The notes below the pieces were generated by a model. The model was not told the origin of the DNA and did no database searches. It saw only the letters and a list, made by a program, of their open reading frames with translations. Both the position numbers and the translations under genes were made by a program. Below, piece after piece: positions 18,677 through 25,528 of a stretch of 39,574 nucleotides of DNA (position 1 is the stretch's first letter; each line of letters starts with the position of its first letter). The DNA is from Streptomyces sp. ISL-87 (GTDB lineage: Bacteria > Actinomycetota > Actinomycetes > Streptomycetales > Streptomycetaceae). The stretch is taken from NCBI RefSeq assembly GCF_018614095.1, contig NZ_JAGGOY010000016.1:113083-152656 (forward strand). The letters run 5' to 3'.

Positions 18677-18767
18677 ATGCTGGCCGACCGCTCTGACGGC
18701 CCTCTGACGACGTTCTGACGACGTTCTGACGATGTTCTGACCGTGTGCTGAAACCCCGCTGAGGCCC
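18677..18767 (-). promoter_or_regulatory. SARP-type 11-bp repeat array and promoter of ACP-KS-CLF
   Basis: Seven consecutive 11-bp units start at 18691, 18702, 18713, 18724, 18735, 18746 and 18757 on the plus strand. The first five contain CTGAC, and the last two keep CTGA only. Read toward ACP the motif is GTCAG. From the last GTCAG there are 10 nt to the hexamer CAGCAT (18677-18682), the same spacing as at the NRPS, MbtH and SARP promoters. The 14-mer GACCGCTCTGACGG at 18686-18699 recurs exactly at the MbtH promoter. Confidence 0.8.
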
Positions 18768-18828
18768 GGCCGTTCGGGTACGCACACCTGGCCTGACCAG
18801 CGGCGCGGCGCTGCGGCGGGGTGACCGG

Positions 18829-19830
18829 TCAGGCGCCGACCGGCTCCGGGAGGTACCGGTGGAGCTCGCGGAATTCGTCGGGGTGCCGCTGCATCCAGGC
18901 CCAGTAGCCGGGCCGCGAGCGGGCGTATCCGCAGTAGTAGGCGCGGACGGTGTCGACCAGGGTGTGCAGGGTCTCGCGGGAGACGGCGCTGCCACGCCAC
19001 AGCAGCACCATCTCGACCCGCTGGGTTCCGGCCACCGGCACCAGGGTGACCTCCGGCACGGCCCCGGACGGTGTGGTGAGCGCCGCCACCCCCGTGTCCC
19101 GCACCCAGTTCATGGCCTCCTGGTGGCTGTTGACCTGGTGCAGGACCCGCGCGGGGGCGGCGGCGCCAAGGACGCGCCGCTCCACGGAGTGGAACCAGTG
19201 GTCCCCCGAGGAGCGCACCCAGGGCAGCCCGTGGTCCTCGGTGACCTCGGCCAGCTCGTCGGCGCGCAGCAGCTCGCGGCCGGCGAGCCGGTGGCCGCGG
19301 GGGACGGCCAGCCACACCGGTTCCCGCACCACCAGGGCGCGGCCCAGGGCGGGTTCGCCGGTGTCGGACTCACCGCTGCCGGGGCCGCCCGGCCCGGGGA
19401 CGCGGGGTACCAGGGCGGCGGTCAGGGACCCGCGCTGCACCGCCTCGACGGCCGCCTGCGGGGGCAGCGTGCGGGTCTGTACGGGGGTGCCCGGCAGCGC
19501 GGCCTGGAGCGCGTCGCGCAGCGTCGGCGGGGTCCACTCGGTGTTCCCCAGCTGGAGCGGACCGCCCGCGGCGGCCTGTGCCTCGGCCATCACTTCGTCG
19601 GCCCGCCGGACCAGGTCGGCCAGCCGCGGAACGAGCCGGGCGCCGAGTTCGGTCGGGGTCACCCCCGAGCGGGAGCGGACGAACAGGTCGCCTCCGACGG
19701 CTCTTTCGATGCGGCGCAGTTGTGCGGTGAGGCTCGGCTGTGGGAGGCCCAGTTCCTGGGCGCCGGCGGAAATGCTCCCGGTGGTGCTGATCGTGACGAC
19801 AATGCGAGCGTGACGCAATTCGAGTTCCAT
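18829..19830 (-). CDS. LysR-family transcriptional regulator
   Basis: This 333-aa protein has an N-terminal winged helix-turn-helix (residues about 1-60: ISAGAQELGLPQPSLTAQLRRIERAVGGDLF), diagnostic for LysR proteins. An effector-binding region follows. The ATG at 19830 places the HTH correctly. The longer frame reads through a 5' hairpin and is rejected. Unlike most LysR genes it is not divergent from its likely target but lies between SARP and ACP, reading the same way. A likely promoter has TATACG (minus strand, 19929-19924). A perfect 18-bp hairpin follows in the leader, and a nine-copy 11-bp repeat array lies upstream. It is a candidate for controlling the halogenase and A-domain promoters. 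Confidence 0.93.
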   Translation of the reverse strand: MELELRHARIVVTISTTGSISAGAQELGLPQPSLTAQLRRIERAVGGDLFVRSRSGVTPTELGARLVPRLADLVRRADEVMAEAQAAAGGPLQLGNTEWTPPTLRDALQAALPGTPVQTRTLPPQAAVEAVQRGSLTAALVPRVPGPGGPGSGESDTGEPALGRALVVREPVWLAVPRGHRLAGRELLRADELAEVTEDHGLPWVRSSGDHWFHSVERRVLGAAAPARVLHQVNSHQEAMNWVRDTGVAALTTPSGAVPEVTLVPVAGTQRVEMVLLWRGSAVSRETLHTLVDTVRAYYCGYARSRPGYWAWMQRHPDEFRELHRYLPEPVGA

Positions 19831-19866
19831 GGCCCTGCCCCCGTCGCGGTTCCCGGAAATGGAGAA

Positions 19867-19910
19867 TTCCGTCCACCCTCCCTGCAGGGGAACAGGGAGG
19901 GTGGACGGAA
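19867..19910 (-). terminator. Perfect 18-bp hairpin in the LysR leader
   Basis: The arms 19867-19884 and 19893-19910 are exact reverse complements with an 8-nt loop. The hairpin ends 36 nt before the LysR start codon and begins about 7 nt after the predicted transcript start. It could terminate SARP read-through, attenuate LysR, or stabilise the 5' end of the LysR mRNA. Confidence 0.7.
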
Positions 19911-19976
19911 CCCGTCCTTTCACCGTATAGCCATTCCGCTTGAGGGCAAGCCCGGCCTGCGGGACGACAGCGGGAG

Positions 19977-20110
19977 ACCTTTGAAAGGTCAGCGGAAACT
20001 CAGTGACGGCTCAGCGGTAATTCAGCGAGAACTCAGCACGGATTCAGCGGTAATTCAGAGGTGATTCAGCGGCTCTTCAGCGGGGACCCGTTCAGCGGTG
20101 ATCCGGTCAG
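19977..20110. promoter_or_regulatory. Nine-copy 11-bp repeat array upstream of LysR
   Basis: TCAG occurs on the plus strand at 19989, 20000, 20011, 20022, 20033, 20044, 20055, 20066 and 20077, with no deviation from 11 bp. Two more follow at 15-bp steps (20092, 20107), the last being the SARP stop codon. Most units read TTCAGCGG or close to it. A 13-bp palindrome ACCTTTGAAAGGT abuts the array at 19977-19989. Relative to the downstream gene the motif is reversed compared with the ACP, NRPS, MbtH and SARP promoters, and no -10 lies at the usual spacing. Confidence 0.75.
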
Positions 20111-20904
20111 CCCCGCGGCCCCGCGTAAGCCAGCGCCTGGCGCGGCTCCCCGAGGGCGTCGTCCTGTTCGAGGATCGCCTGGTACGCCCGGTTCAGGGCG
20201 CGTCCGGGCTCCAGCCCCAGGTCCCCGGCGAGCCGGCGGCGTGCGCCGTGGAACACCTCCAGCGCCTCGGCCTGCCGGCCCGCGCGGTACAGGGTGACCA
20301 TCAGCAGTTCGCTCAGCCGCTCCCGCTCGGGGTGGTCGCTGGCGATCTGGCGCAGCTCCGGCACCGGGATCCGGTGGGCCTCGACGGCGAGCATCGCGGT
20401 GATCAGGTCCTCGTAGGCGGTGATCCGGCGTTCCTCCAGGTGGGCGGCGGCCTGCCGGATCCGTACCCCGTCCACGGCGTCCATCAGGGCCGGCCCGCGC
20501 CACAGGAAGAGGGCCTGTTCCAGCTCGGTGATGGCCCGCGCCGGGTCGTGGTGGACCAGGGCGGCGCCGGCCTCCGCCTGCCGCAGGAAGCGGTGGGCGT
20601 CGACCCGTTCCGGCGACAGGTCCAGGAGGTATCCGCTGCCGACGGTCCGGATCAGCTCGGTCCCCTTCACCCCCGTGAGGGACTCCAGGTACTTGCGCAG
20701 CCGGACCACGTTGGCCTGGAGGGCGTTGCGGGCGTTGGTCATCCGCTGGTGCCCCCAGAGCTCGTCCTCGATCTGGTCGGCGGACACCGTACGGCGCGGC
20801 GAAAGGGCCAGAAACGTCAGGAGCGACGTCACACGCTTCGAGGCCATGGCGTACGTACGGTCTCCCCAGGAAAGAGAGACGGAACCGAGTACGTTGATTT
20901 CCAC
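20107..20904 (-). CDS. SARP-family pathway activator (OmpR-like HTH plus BTAD)
   Basis: This 265-aa protein begins with an OmpR/PhoB-type winged helix (EINVLGSVSLSWGDRTY, RRTVSADQIEDELWG, NALQANVVRLRKYL, GYLLDL). A bacterial transcriptional activation domain follows (residues about 100-250). This is the small SARP architecture of cluster-situated activators such as ActII-ORF4. The start is a GTG at 20904 with GGGGG nine bases upstream. The predicted promoter at 21045-21080 carries two GTCAG repeats and CAGTAT, so it may autoregulate. The leader would be about 130 nt. It probably drives ACP-KS-CLF, NRPS and MbtH transcription through the 11-bp repeats. It is divergent from the halogenase. Confidence 0.93.
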   Translation of the reverse strand: MEINVLGSVSLSWGDRTYAMASKRVTSLLTFLALSPRRTVSADQIEDELWGHQRMTNARNALQANVVRLRKYLESLTGVKGTELIRTVGSGYLLDLSPERVDAHRFLRQAEAGAALVHHDPARAITELEQALFLWRGPALMDAVDGVRIRQAAAHLEERRITAYEDLITAMLAVEAHRIPVPELRQIASDHPERERLSELLMVTLYRAGRQAEALEVFHGARRRLAGDLGLEPGRALNRAYQAILEQDDALGEPRQALAYAGPRG

Positions 20905-21044
20905 TTCTGTAACCCCCGTTGTTGTCGGCAGGCCCCCATGCTGTCCTGGGTCAACCGATCGGGGGAAATACCATCCGCGCCGCCGAAATCCGGCCACGTG
21001 GTATGGCCGGGGCGGGGCTCTTGTCGCGGCGGCACCCGGACTGC

Positions 21045-21080
21045 ATACTGCCGACCTCCCCTGACACCGGGCTGACGGGC
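21045..21080 (-). promoter_or_regulatory. Candidate autoregulated SARP promoter
   Basis: CTGA occurs on the plus strand at 21061 and 21072. Read toward the SARP gene these are two GTCAG repeats 11 bp apart, followed after 10 nt by CAGTAT (21045-21050). The geometry matches the ACP, NRPS and MbtH promoters. It sits in the 302-bp divergent region shared with the halogenase. Confidence 0.65.
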
Positions 21081-21114
21081 GAAAATCTGTCCGGAATTCG
21101 CGCCCCGCCTGGGA

Positions 21115-21166
21115 CATTAGCCGAGCGCTTAAAAGCCTGTCTCGGCGCGCGCCCCGTTCCTAGGCT
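21115..21166 (+). promoter_or_regulatory. Halogenase-operon promoter with the CATTAGCC element
   Basis: CATTAGCC-GA-GCGCTTAAAAGCCTG (21115-21139) lies just upstream of where a -35 would fall for the hexamer TAGGCT at 21161-21166. Nearly the same element, at almost the same distance from TAGCCT, precedes the stand-alone A gene. This looks like an activator site, perhaps for the LysR protein. The halogenase start codon is 41 bp beyond the hexamer. Confidence 0.6.
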
Positions 21167-21206
21167 CCGGGTCATCCACGAACAGGCAGCGAATGGGAGT
21201 CACCAG

Positions 21207-22760
21207 ATGCTCAACAAGATCGTGATTGTGGGCGGCGGTACCGCGGGTTGGATGACGGCCTCGTACTTCAAGGCCGCGTTCGGGGACCGCATAGACATCA
21301 CGTTGGTCGAGTCCGGCCACGTCGGCGCCGTCGGCGTCGGCGAGGCGACCTTCAGCGACATCCGCCACTTCTTCGAGTTCCTCGGGCTCAAGGAGAAGGA
21401 CTGGATGCCCGCGTGCAACGCCACGTACAAACTCGCCGTCAGGTTCGAGAACTGGCGCGAGAAGGGCCACTACTTCTACCACCCGTTCGAGCAGATGCGG
21501 TCGGTCAACGGCTTCCCGCTCACGGACTGGTGGCTGCACAACGGCCCGACCGACCGCTTCGACAAGGACTGCTTCGTCATGGCCTCGGTCATCGACGAGG
21601 GCCTCAGCCCCCGCCAGGCCGACGGCACGCTCATCGACTCGCCGTTCGTCGAGGGCGGGGACGAGATGGCCGGCCTGACGATGGTCGAGCACCAGGGCAA
21701 GACGCAGTTCCCGTACGCCTACCAGTTCGAGGCCGCCCTGCTGGCCAAGTACCTCACGAAGTACTCGGTGGAACGCGGCGTCAAGCACATCGTCGACCAC
21801 GTCAACGAGGTCAAGCTCGACGAGCGCGGCTGGATCGCCGGCGTCAACACCGCCGAGCACGGCGACATCACCGGCGACCTGTACATCGACTGCACCGGCT
21901 TCCGCGGCCTGCTCCTCAACAAGGCCCTGGAAACCCCCTTCATCTCGTACAAGGACACGCTGCCCAACGACAGCGCCGTCGCCCTCCAGGTCCCCATGGA
22001 CATGGAACGCCGCGGCATCCTGCCCTGCACCACCGCCACCGCCCAGGACGCCGGCTGGATATGGACGATCCCGCTGATGGGCCGCGTCGGCACCGGCTAC
22101 GTCTACGCCAAGGACTACATCTCCCCGGAGGAGGCCGAGCGCACCCTGCGCGAGTTCGTCGGCCCGGCCGCCGCGGACGTCCCGGCCAACCACATCAACA
22201 TGCGGATCGGCCGCAGCGAGAACTCCTGGGTCAAGAACTGCGTCGGCATCGGCCTGTCCAGCGGGTTCGTCGAGCCCCTGGAGTCCACCGGCATCTTCTT
22301 CATCCACCACGCGATCGAGCAGCTCGCCAAGAACTTCCCGGGCGATGACTGGAACCCCGTCCACCGCGAGCTCTACAACGACTCCATCGCCCATGTCATG
22401 GACGGTGTGCGCGAGTTCCTCGTCCTGCACTACGTGGCGGCCAAGCGCAACGACACCCAGTACTGGCGCGACGCGAAGACCCGCGCGATCCCCGAGTCGC
22501 TGGCCGCGCGCATCGAGAAGTGGAAGACCCAGGTCCCGGACTCCGAGACGGTCTTCCCCTATTACCACGGCCTGCCGCCGTACTCCTACATGTGCATCCT
22601 CCTCGGCATGGGCGGCATCGAGCTGAAGCCGTCCCCGGCCCTGGCCCTCTCCGACCCGTCGGCCGCGGAGCGGGAGTTCGAGGCGATCCGCGAGAAGACC
22701 CGCCACCTCACCGCGACCCTGCCGAAGGCGTACGACTACTTCGCCCAGATGCGCGACTGA
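21207..22760 (+). CDS. FADH2-dependent tryptophan halogenase
   Basis: This 517-aa protein has the hallmarks of the PrnA-type family. The FAD-binding GGGTAGW is at 9-15. The catalytic Lys75 is in NATYKLAVRF. WxWxIP is at 284-289, and E359-S-T-G (VEPLESTG) corresponds to the substrate/chloride site around PrnA Glu346. The length is normal for enzymes acting on free tryptophan. The ATG at 21207 gives the standard N-terminus. It heads the plus-strand operon, and a flavin reductase two genes downstream can supply FADH2. With the dioxygenase and formamidase genes at 33-34.6 kb, the likely route is Trp to Cl-Trp to Cl-kynurenine, as reported for taromycin. The ring position cannot be predicted, and a peptidyl substrate is possible. 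Confidence 0.94.
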   Translation: MLNKIVIVGGGTAGWMTASYFKAAFGDRIDITLVESGHVGAVGVGEATFSDIRHFFEFLGLKEKDWMPACNATYKLAVRFENWREKGHYFYHPFEQMRSVNGFPLTDWWLHNGPTDRFDKDCFVMASVIDEGLSPRQADGTLIDSPFVEGGDEMAGLTMVEHQGKTQFPYAYQFEAALLAKYLTKYSVERGVKHIVDHVNEVKLDERGWIAGVNTAEHGDITGDLYIDCTGFRGLLLNKALETPFISYKDTLPNDSAVALQVPMDMERRGILPCTTATAQDAGWIWTIPLMGRVGTGYVYAKDYISPEEAERTLREFVGPAAADVPANHINMRIGRSENSWVKNCVGIGLSSGFVEPLESTGIFFIHHAIEQLAKNFPGDDWNPVHRELYNDSIAHVMDGVREFLVLHYVAAKRNDTQYWRDAKTRAIPESLAARIEKWKTQVPDSETVFPYYHGLPPYSYMCILLGMGGIELKPSPALALSDPSAAEREFEAIREKTRHLTATLPKAYDYFAQMRD

Positions 22761-22794
22761 GCTCGGCCGACCGGTCGGAAAGGGCCCTGAAGCC

Positions 22795-24117
22795 ATGGAA
22801 GCAATCGACCTCCTGACCCGTACCGCCCATGTCCTGGGGATCCTCGCCGTGATCCTGCTGCTGGCGTGGGCGGGCCGGGCGGCCGCCCGCCTGCTGCGCC
22901 AGCCCGAGGTGATCGGCGAGATCACGGCGGGCCTGCTGGCCGGCCCGGTGGCCCTGCACCTGCTGGGACAGGGCGCGTTCGACGCCGTGCTCCCGGGCCC
23001 GGTCCTCGACACCCTCAAGCTCATCTCGAAGGCGGCCCTCGCACTGTTCCTGGTCGGCCTGGCGCACAAGCTCCACGCCGGCCCGGCGGCCCCGCCGCGC
23101 CGCACCACCGCCTGGGTGGCGGCCGGCTCGCTGGTCCCGCCGCTGCTGTCCGGCCTGCTGCTGGCCGGGCTGGTCCTGGTCACCGACGACACCGCGGCCC
23201 GCGGTGACGCGCCGACGGCCTCGTTCGTCCTCATGGTCGCCGTCGCCATGTCGATCACCGCCGTGCCGGTGATGGCGCGGATCCTCACCGACCGGGGCAT
23301 GAGCGAGTCCTCGGCGGGCCGGGTCGCGCTCGGCGCCGCCATCACCGTGGACGCCGTCGGCTGGCTGCTGTGCATGCTCGCCATCAGCCTCGGCGAAGGC
23401 AGCCTCGGGGGCTTCCTGCACTCGGCGCTCGCACTGCTGATCGGCGCCGGCTGCGCGCTGGCCATCTGGTTCGCGCTGCGTACCGGCCTCGCCCGCACGG
23501 CGTACGGGAAGACCCCGCGCACGGTCGCCGTGGTGCTGGCGGTGGCCACCCTCGCGGTGGCGATCGCCATGGAGAAGATGGGCATGACCGCCATCGTCGG
23601 GGCCGCGCTGGTGGGCTTCGCGATCCCGCGGGACGAGGACGCCCCCTGGGCGCCCGCCGTGGACGGCATCGCCCGCTCCGGCCGCTACCTCGTGCCGGCG
23701 TTCTTCGTGGTCACCGGTGTCACCGTGCTGAACGGCAGCTTCTCGCAGGCGTCCTGGCTGCTGATCCTCGCCACCTTCCTGCTGGCCTGTGTCGGCAAGG
23801 GGATCGGCGGATACCTGGGGGCCCGGCTCGGCGGGACCCGGCCGGCCACCGCCCGCCGGGTCGCCGTCCTGATGAACACCCGCGGCCTGACCGAACTGAT
23901 CGTGCTCCAGGCCGGGCTCAGCGCCGGGATCCTGACGGCGCCGCTGGTGCTGGCCCTCGTCGTGATGGCGCTGGCCACCACGGCCCTGACCGGCCCGTTC
24001 CTCCACCTCCTCGATCTCCTCGACCACCGGGAACGGCGTGCGTCCGTCCCCGCCGGTTCTCCCGCACCCGCCGGGGAACCGCAGCTCGTCCTTGCGACGG
24101 AAGGCAGCCCCCGATGA
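22795..24117 (+). CDS. Cation/proton antiporter (CPA2, Kef/NapA-like)
   Basis: This 440-aa integral membrane protein has about 12 hydrophobic segments and the Na+/H+-exchanger fold (LRQPEVIGEITAGLLAGPVAL near 37-57; SMSITAVPVMARIL; MNTRGLTELIVLQAG). It lacks the C-terminal NAD-binding (TrkA-N) domain of Kef channels, and the tail is short and Pro-rich. Such antiporters occur in antibiotic clusters, where self-resistance, ion balance or export roles are proposed but seldom proven. It starts 34 nt after the halogenase with GGAAAGGG upstream. Its stop overlaps the flavin reductase start (ATGA). The substrate is unknown. Confidence 0.9.
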   Translation: MEAIDLLTRTAHVLGILAVILLLAWAGRAAARLLRQPEVIGEITAGLLAGPVALHLLGQGAFDAVLPGPVLDTLKLISKAALALFLVGLAHKLHAGPAAPPRRTTAWVAAGSLVPPLLSGLLLAGLVLVTDDTAARGDAPTASFVLMVAVAMSITAVPVMARILTDRGMSESSAGRVALGAAITVDAVGWLLCMLAISLGEGSLGGFLHSALALLIGAGCALAIWFALRTGLARTAYGKTPRTVAVVLAVATLAVAIAMEKMGMTAIVGAALVGFAIPRDEDAPWAPAVDGIARSGRYLVPAFFVVTGVTVLNGSFSQASWLLILATFLLACVGKGIGGYLGARLGGTRPATARRVAVLMNTRGLTELIVLQAGLSAGILTAPLVLALVVMALATTALTGPFLHLLDLLDHRERRASVPAGSPAPAGEPQLVLATEGSPR

Positions 24118-24632
24118 CCACCCAGCCCGCCGTGACGACGGCCACGGAGGCGACTCCCGACGCCTTCCGTTCACTGATGAGCGAGTTCCCCACGGGCGTC
24201 TGCGCCGTCACCACCATCGACGTCGACGGCGAGCCGTGGGGCATGACCTGCTCCTCGGTGGCCAGCGTCGCACTGACACCGCCGACCCTCCTGGTCAACC
24301 TCCGGGCCGGCAGCCCCACGCTGCAGGCCCTCCTCAACTCCGGCTCGTTCACCCTCAACTTCCTGCACGACGAAGCCCGGGAGACCGCCGAGCTGTTCGC
24401 CTCGGGCAACCCGGACCGGTTCGCGCTGGTCCCGTGGGAGCGGCCGCCGGGCGTGGGCGGACCCCACCTCGTACGCGACGCGCACACCGTCGCCGACTGC
24501 GAGGTCGTGCTCACCCAGCCGATGGGCGACCACGTCACGGTCTACGGCGAAGCACGCCGGATAACCAGGCTGCACGCCCGTCCGCCGCTCCTGTACGGGC
24601 AGCGGCAGTTCCGCTCCTGGTCGCAGACCTGA
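24114..24632 (+). CDS. Flavin reductase (HpaC/ActVB-like), halogenase partner
   Basis: This 172-aa split-barrel flavin-binding protein belongs to the NAD(P)H:flavin reductase family. Visible marks are FRSLMSEFPTGVCAVTT near the N-terminus, the flavin-contact stretch GMTCSSVASVALTPPTLLV and the strand GSFTLNFLHDEA. The C-terminal LLYGQRQFRSW is the family's usual end. It would supply reduced FAD by diffusion to the halogenase, and possibly to other flavoenzymes. Its ATG overlaps the antiporter stop. A 77-nt gap without a clear hairpin separates it from the ABC ATPase, so the operon probably continues. Confidence 0.93.
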   Translation: MTTQPAVTTATEATPDAFRSLMSEFPTGVCAVTTIDVDGEPWGMTCSSVASVALTPPTLLVNLRAGSPTLQALLNSGSFTLNFLHDEARETAELFASGNPDRFALVPWERPPGVGGPHLVRDAHTVADCEVVLTQPMGDHVTVYGEARRITRLHARPPLLYGQRQFRSWSQT

Positions 24633-24709
24633 CCGTCCCGACCCGCCCCTCATATTCCAGTCGGCCCGGCGATCTGGTCCGGCTATCCCAGCAGAAGGAA
24701 CATGCCCTG

Positions 24710-25528
24710 ATGAGGACACAGAGGACACCCAAAGGGACACCGGACCAGCAGGGTCGGCACGTCGTCCGCCTGGAGTCCGTACGAAAGGTCTACGGCGGCT
24801 CCAAGAACGAGGTCGCCGCTCTCGACAACGTCAGTATCGACTTGGAACGGGGCACCTTCACAGCGGTGATGGGCCCCTCCGGCTCCGGCAAGAGCACCTT
24901 CCTGCACTGTGCGGCGGGCCTGGACCGGCCCACCTCGGGCTCGGTGCTCCTGGACGGAGTGGACCTGGCACAGCTGAAGGAACGCGAGCTCACCAAGTTC
25001 CGGCGCGAGCGGATCGGCTTCATCTTCCAGGCGTTCAACCTGCTGCCCGCGCTGACCGTGCTCGACAACGTGACCCTGCCGCTGCGCCTCGCCGGCAGCC
25101 GCCCTAAGAAGGGCGCGGTCGCCGAGGTACTGGAGCGGGTCGGGCTGGGGGGCCGGGAGAACCGGCGCCCCGGCGAGCTCTCCGGCGGCCAGCAGCAGCG
25201 CGTCGCCATCGCCCGGGCGCTGATCACCAAGCCCGCCGTCATCTTCGGCGACGAGCCGACCGGCGCCCTGGACACCTACACCGCCCGCGAGGTGCTGACC
25301 CTGCTGCGCGAGGCCGTCGAACAGGCGGGCCAGACCATCGTGATGGTCACGCACGACCCGGTCGCCGCCTCGCACGCCGACCGGGTGCTGTTCCTGGCCG
25401 ACGGCCGGATCGTGGACCACCTGGACCGGCCCAGCGCCGACCAGGTCGCCGAGCGCATGACCCACCTGGGCGCCTGGGGCACCCGCCCGGCGGCGGCCGC
25501 CCCGGCAGGACACGGGGCGCTGCGGTGA
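24710..25528 (+). CDS. ABC transporter ATP-binding protein (MacB/LolD-like)
   Basis: This 272-aa ATPase has Walker [11 protein letters not shown]-loop [11 protein letters not shown], signature [15 protein letters not shown], Walker [14 protein letters not shown] and switch His in VTHD. The FQAFNLLP and DEPTGALD forms are typical of ATPases pairing with FtsX-like permeases. The ATG at 24710 is preceded by AGAAGGA. The stop overlaps the permease start (GTGA), so the two are co-translated. They probably form an efflux or membrane-protein-extraction complex that protects against the product. The substrate is unknown. Confidence 0.95.
   Translation: MRTQRTPKGTPDQQGRHVVRLESVRKVYGGSKNEVAALDNVSIDLERGTFTAVMGPSGSGKSTFLHCAAGLDRPTSGSVLLDGVDLAQLKERELTKFRRERIGFIFQAFNLLPALTVLDNVTLPLRLAGSRPKKGAVAEVLERVGLGGRENRRPGELSGGQQQRVAIARALITKPAVIFGDEPTGALDTYTAREVLTLLREAVEQAGQTIVMVTHDPVAASHADRVLFLADGRIVDHLDRPSADQVAERMTHLGAWGTRPAAAAPAGHGALR

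Noticed and set aside
19923..19948. A CATTAGCC-type site before LysR (TATAGCC ... CGCTTGAGGGC)
   Set aside because: The similarity is weak and overlaps the probable LysR -10 region on the other strand, so chance is likely.
19989..20110. A CRISPR array at the phased TCAG repeats
   Set aside because: Units are 11 bp without spacers, there are no cas genes, and the motif matches helical-turn operator repeats.
20905..21117. Longer N-termini for the SARP and the halogenase reading into the divergent region
   Set aside because: Both family domains begin at the downstream starts. The extensions carry promoter elements and have no conserved residues.
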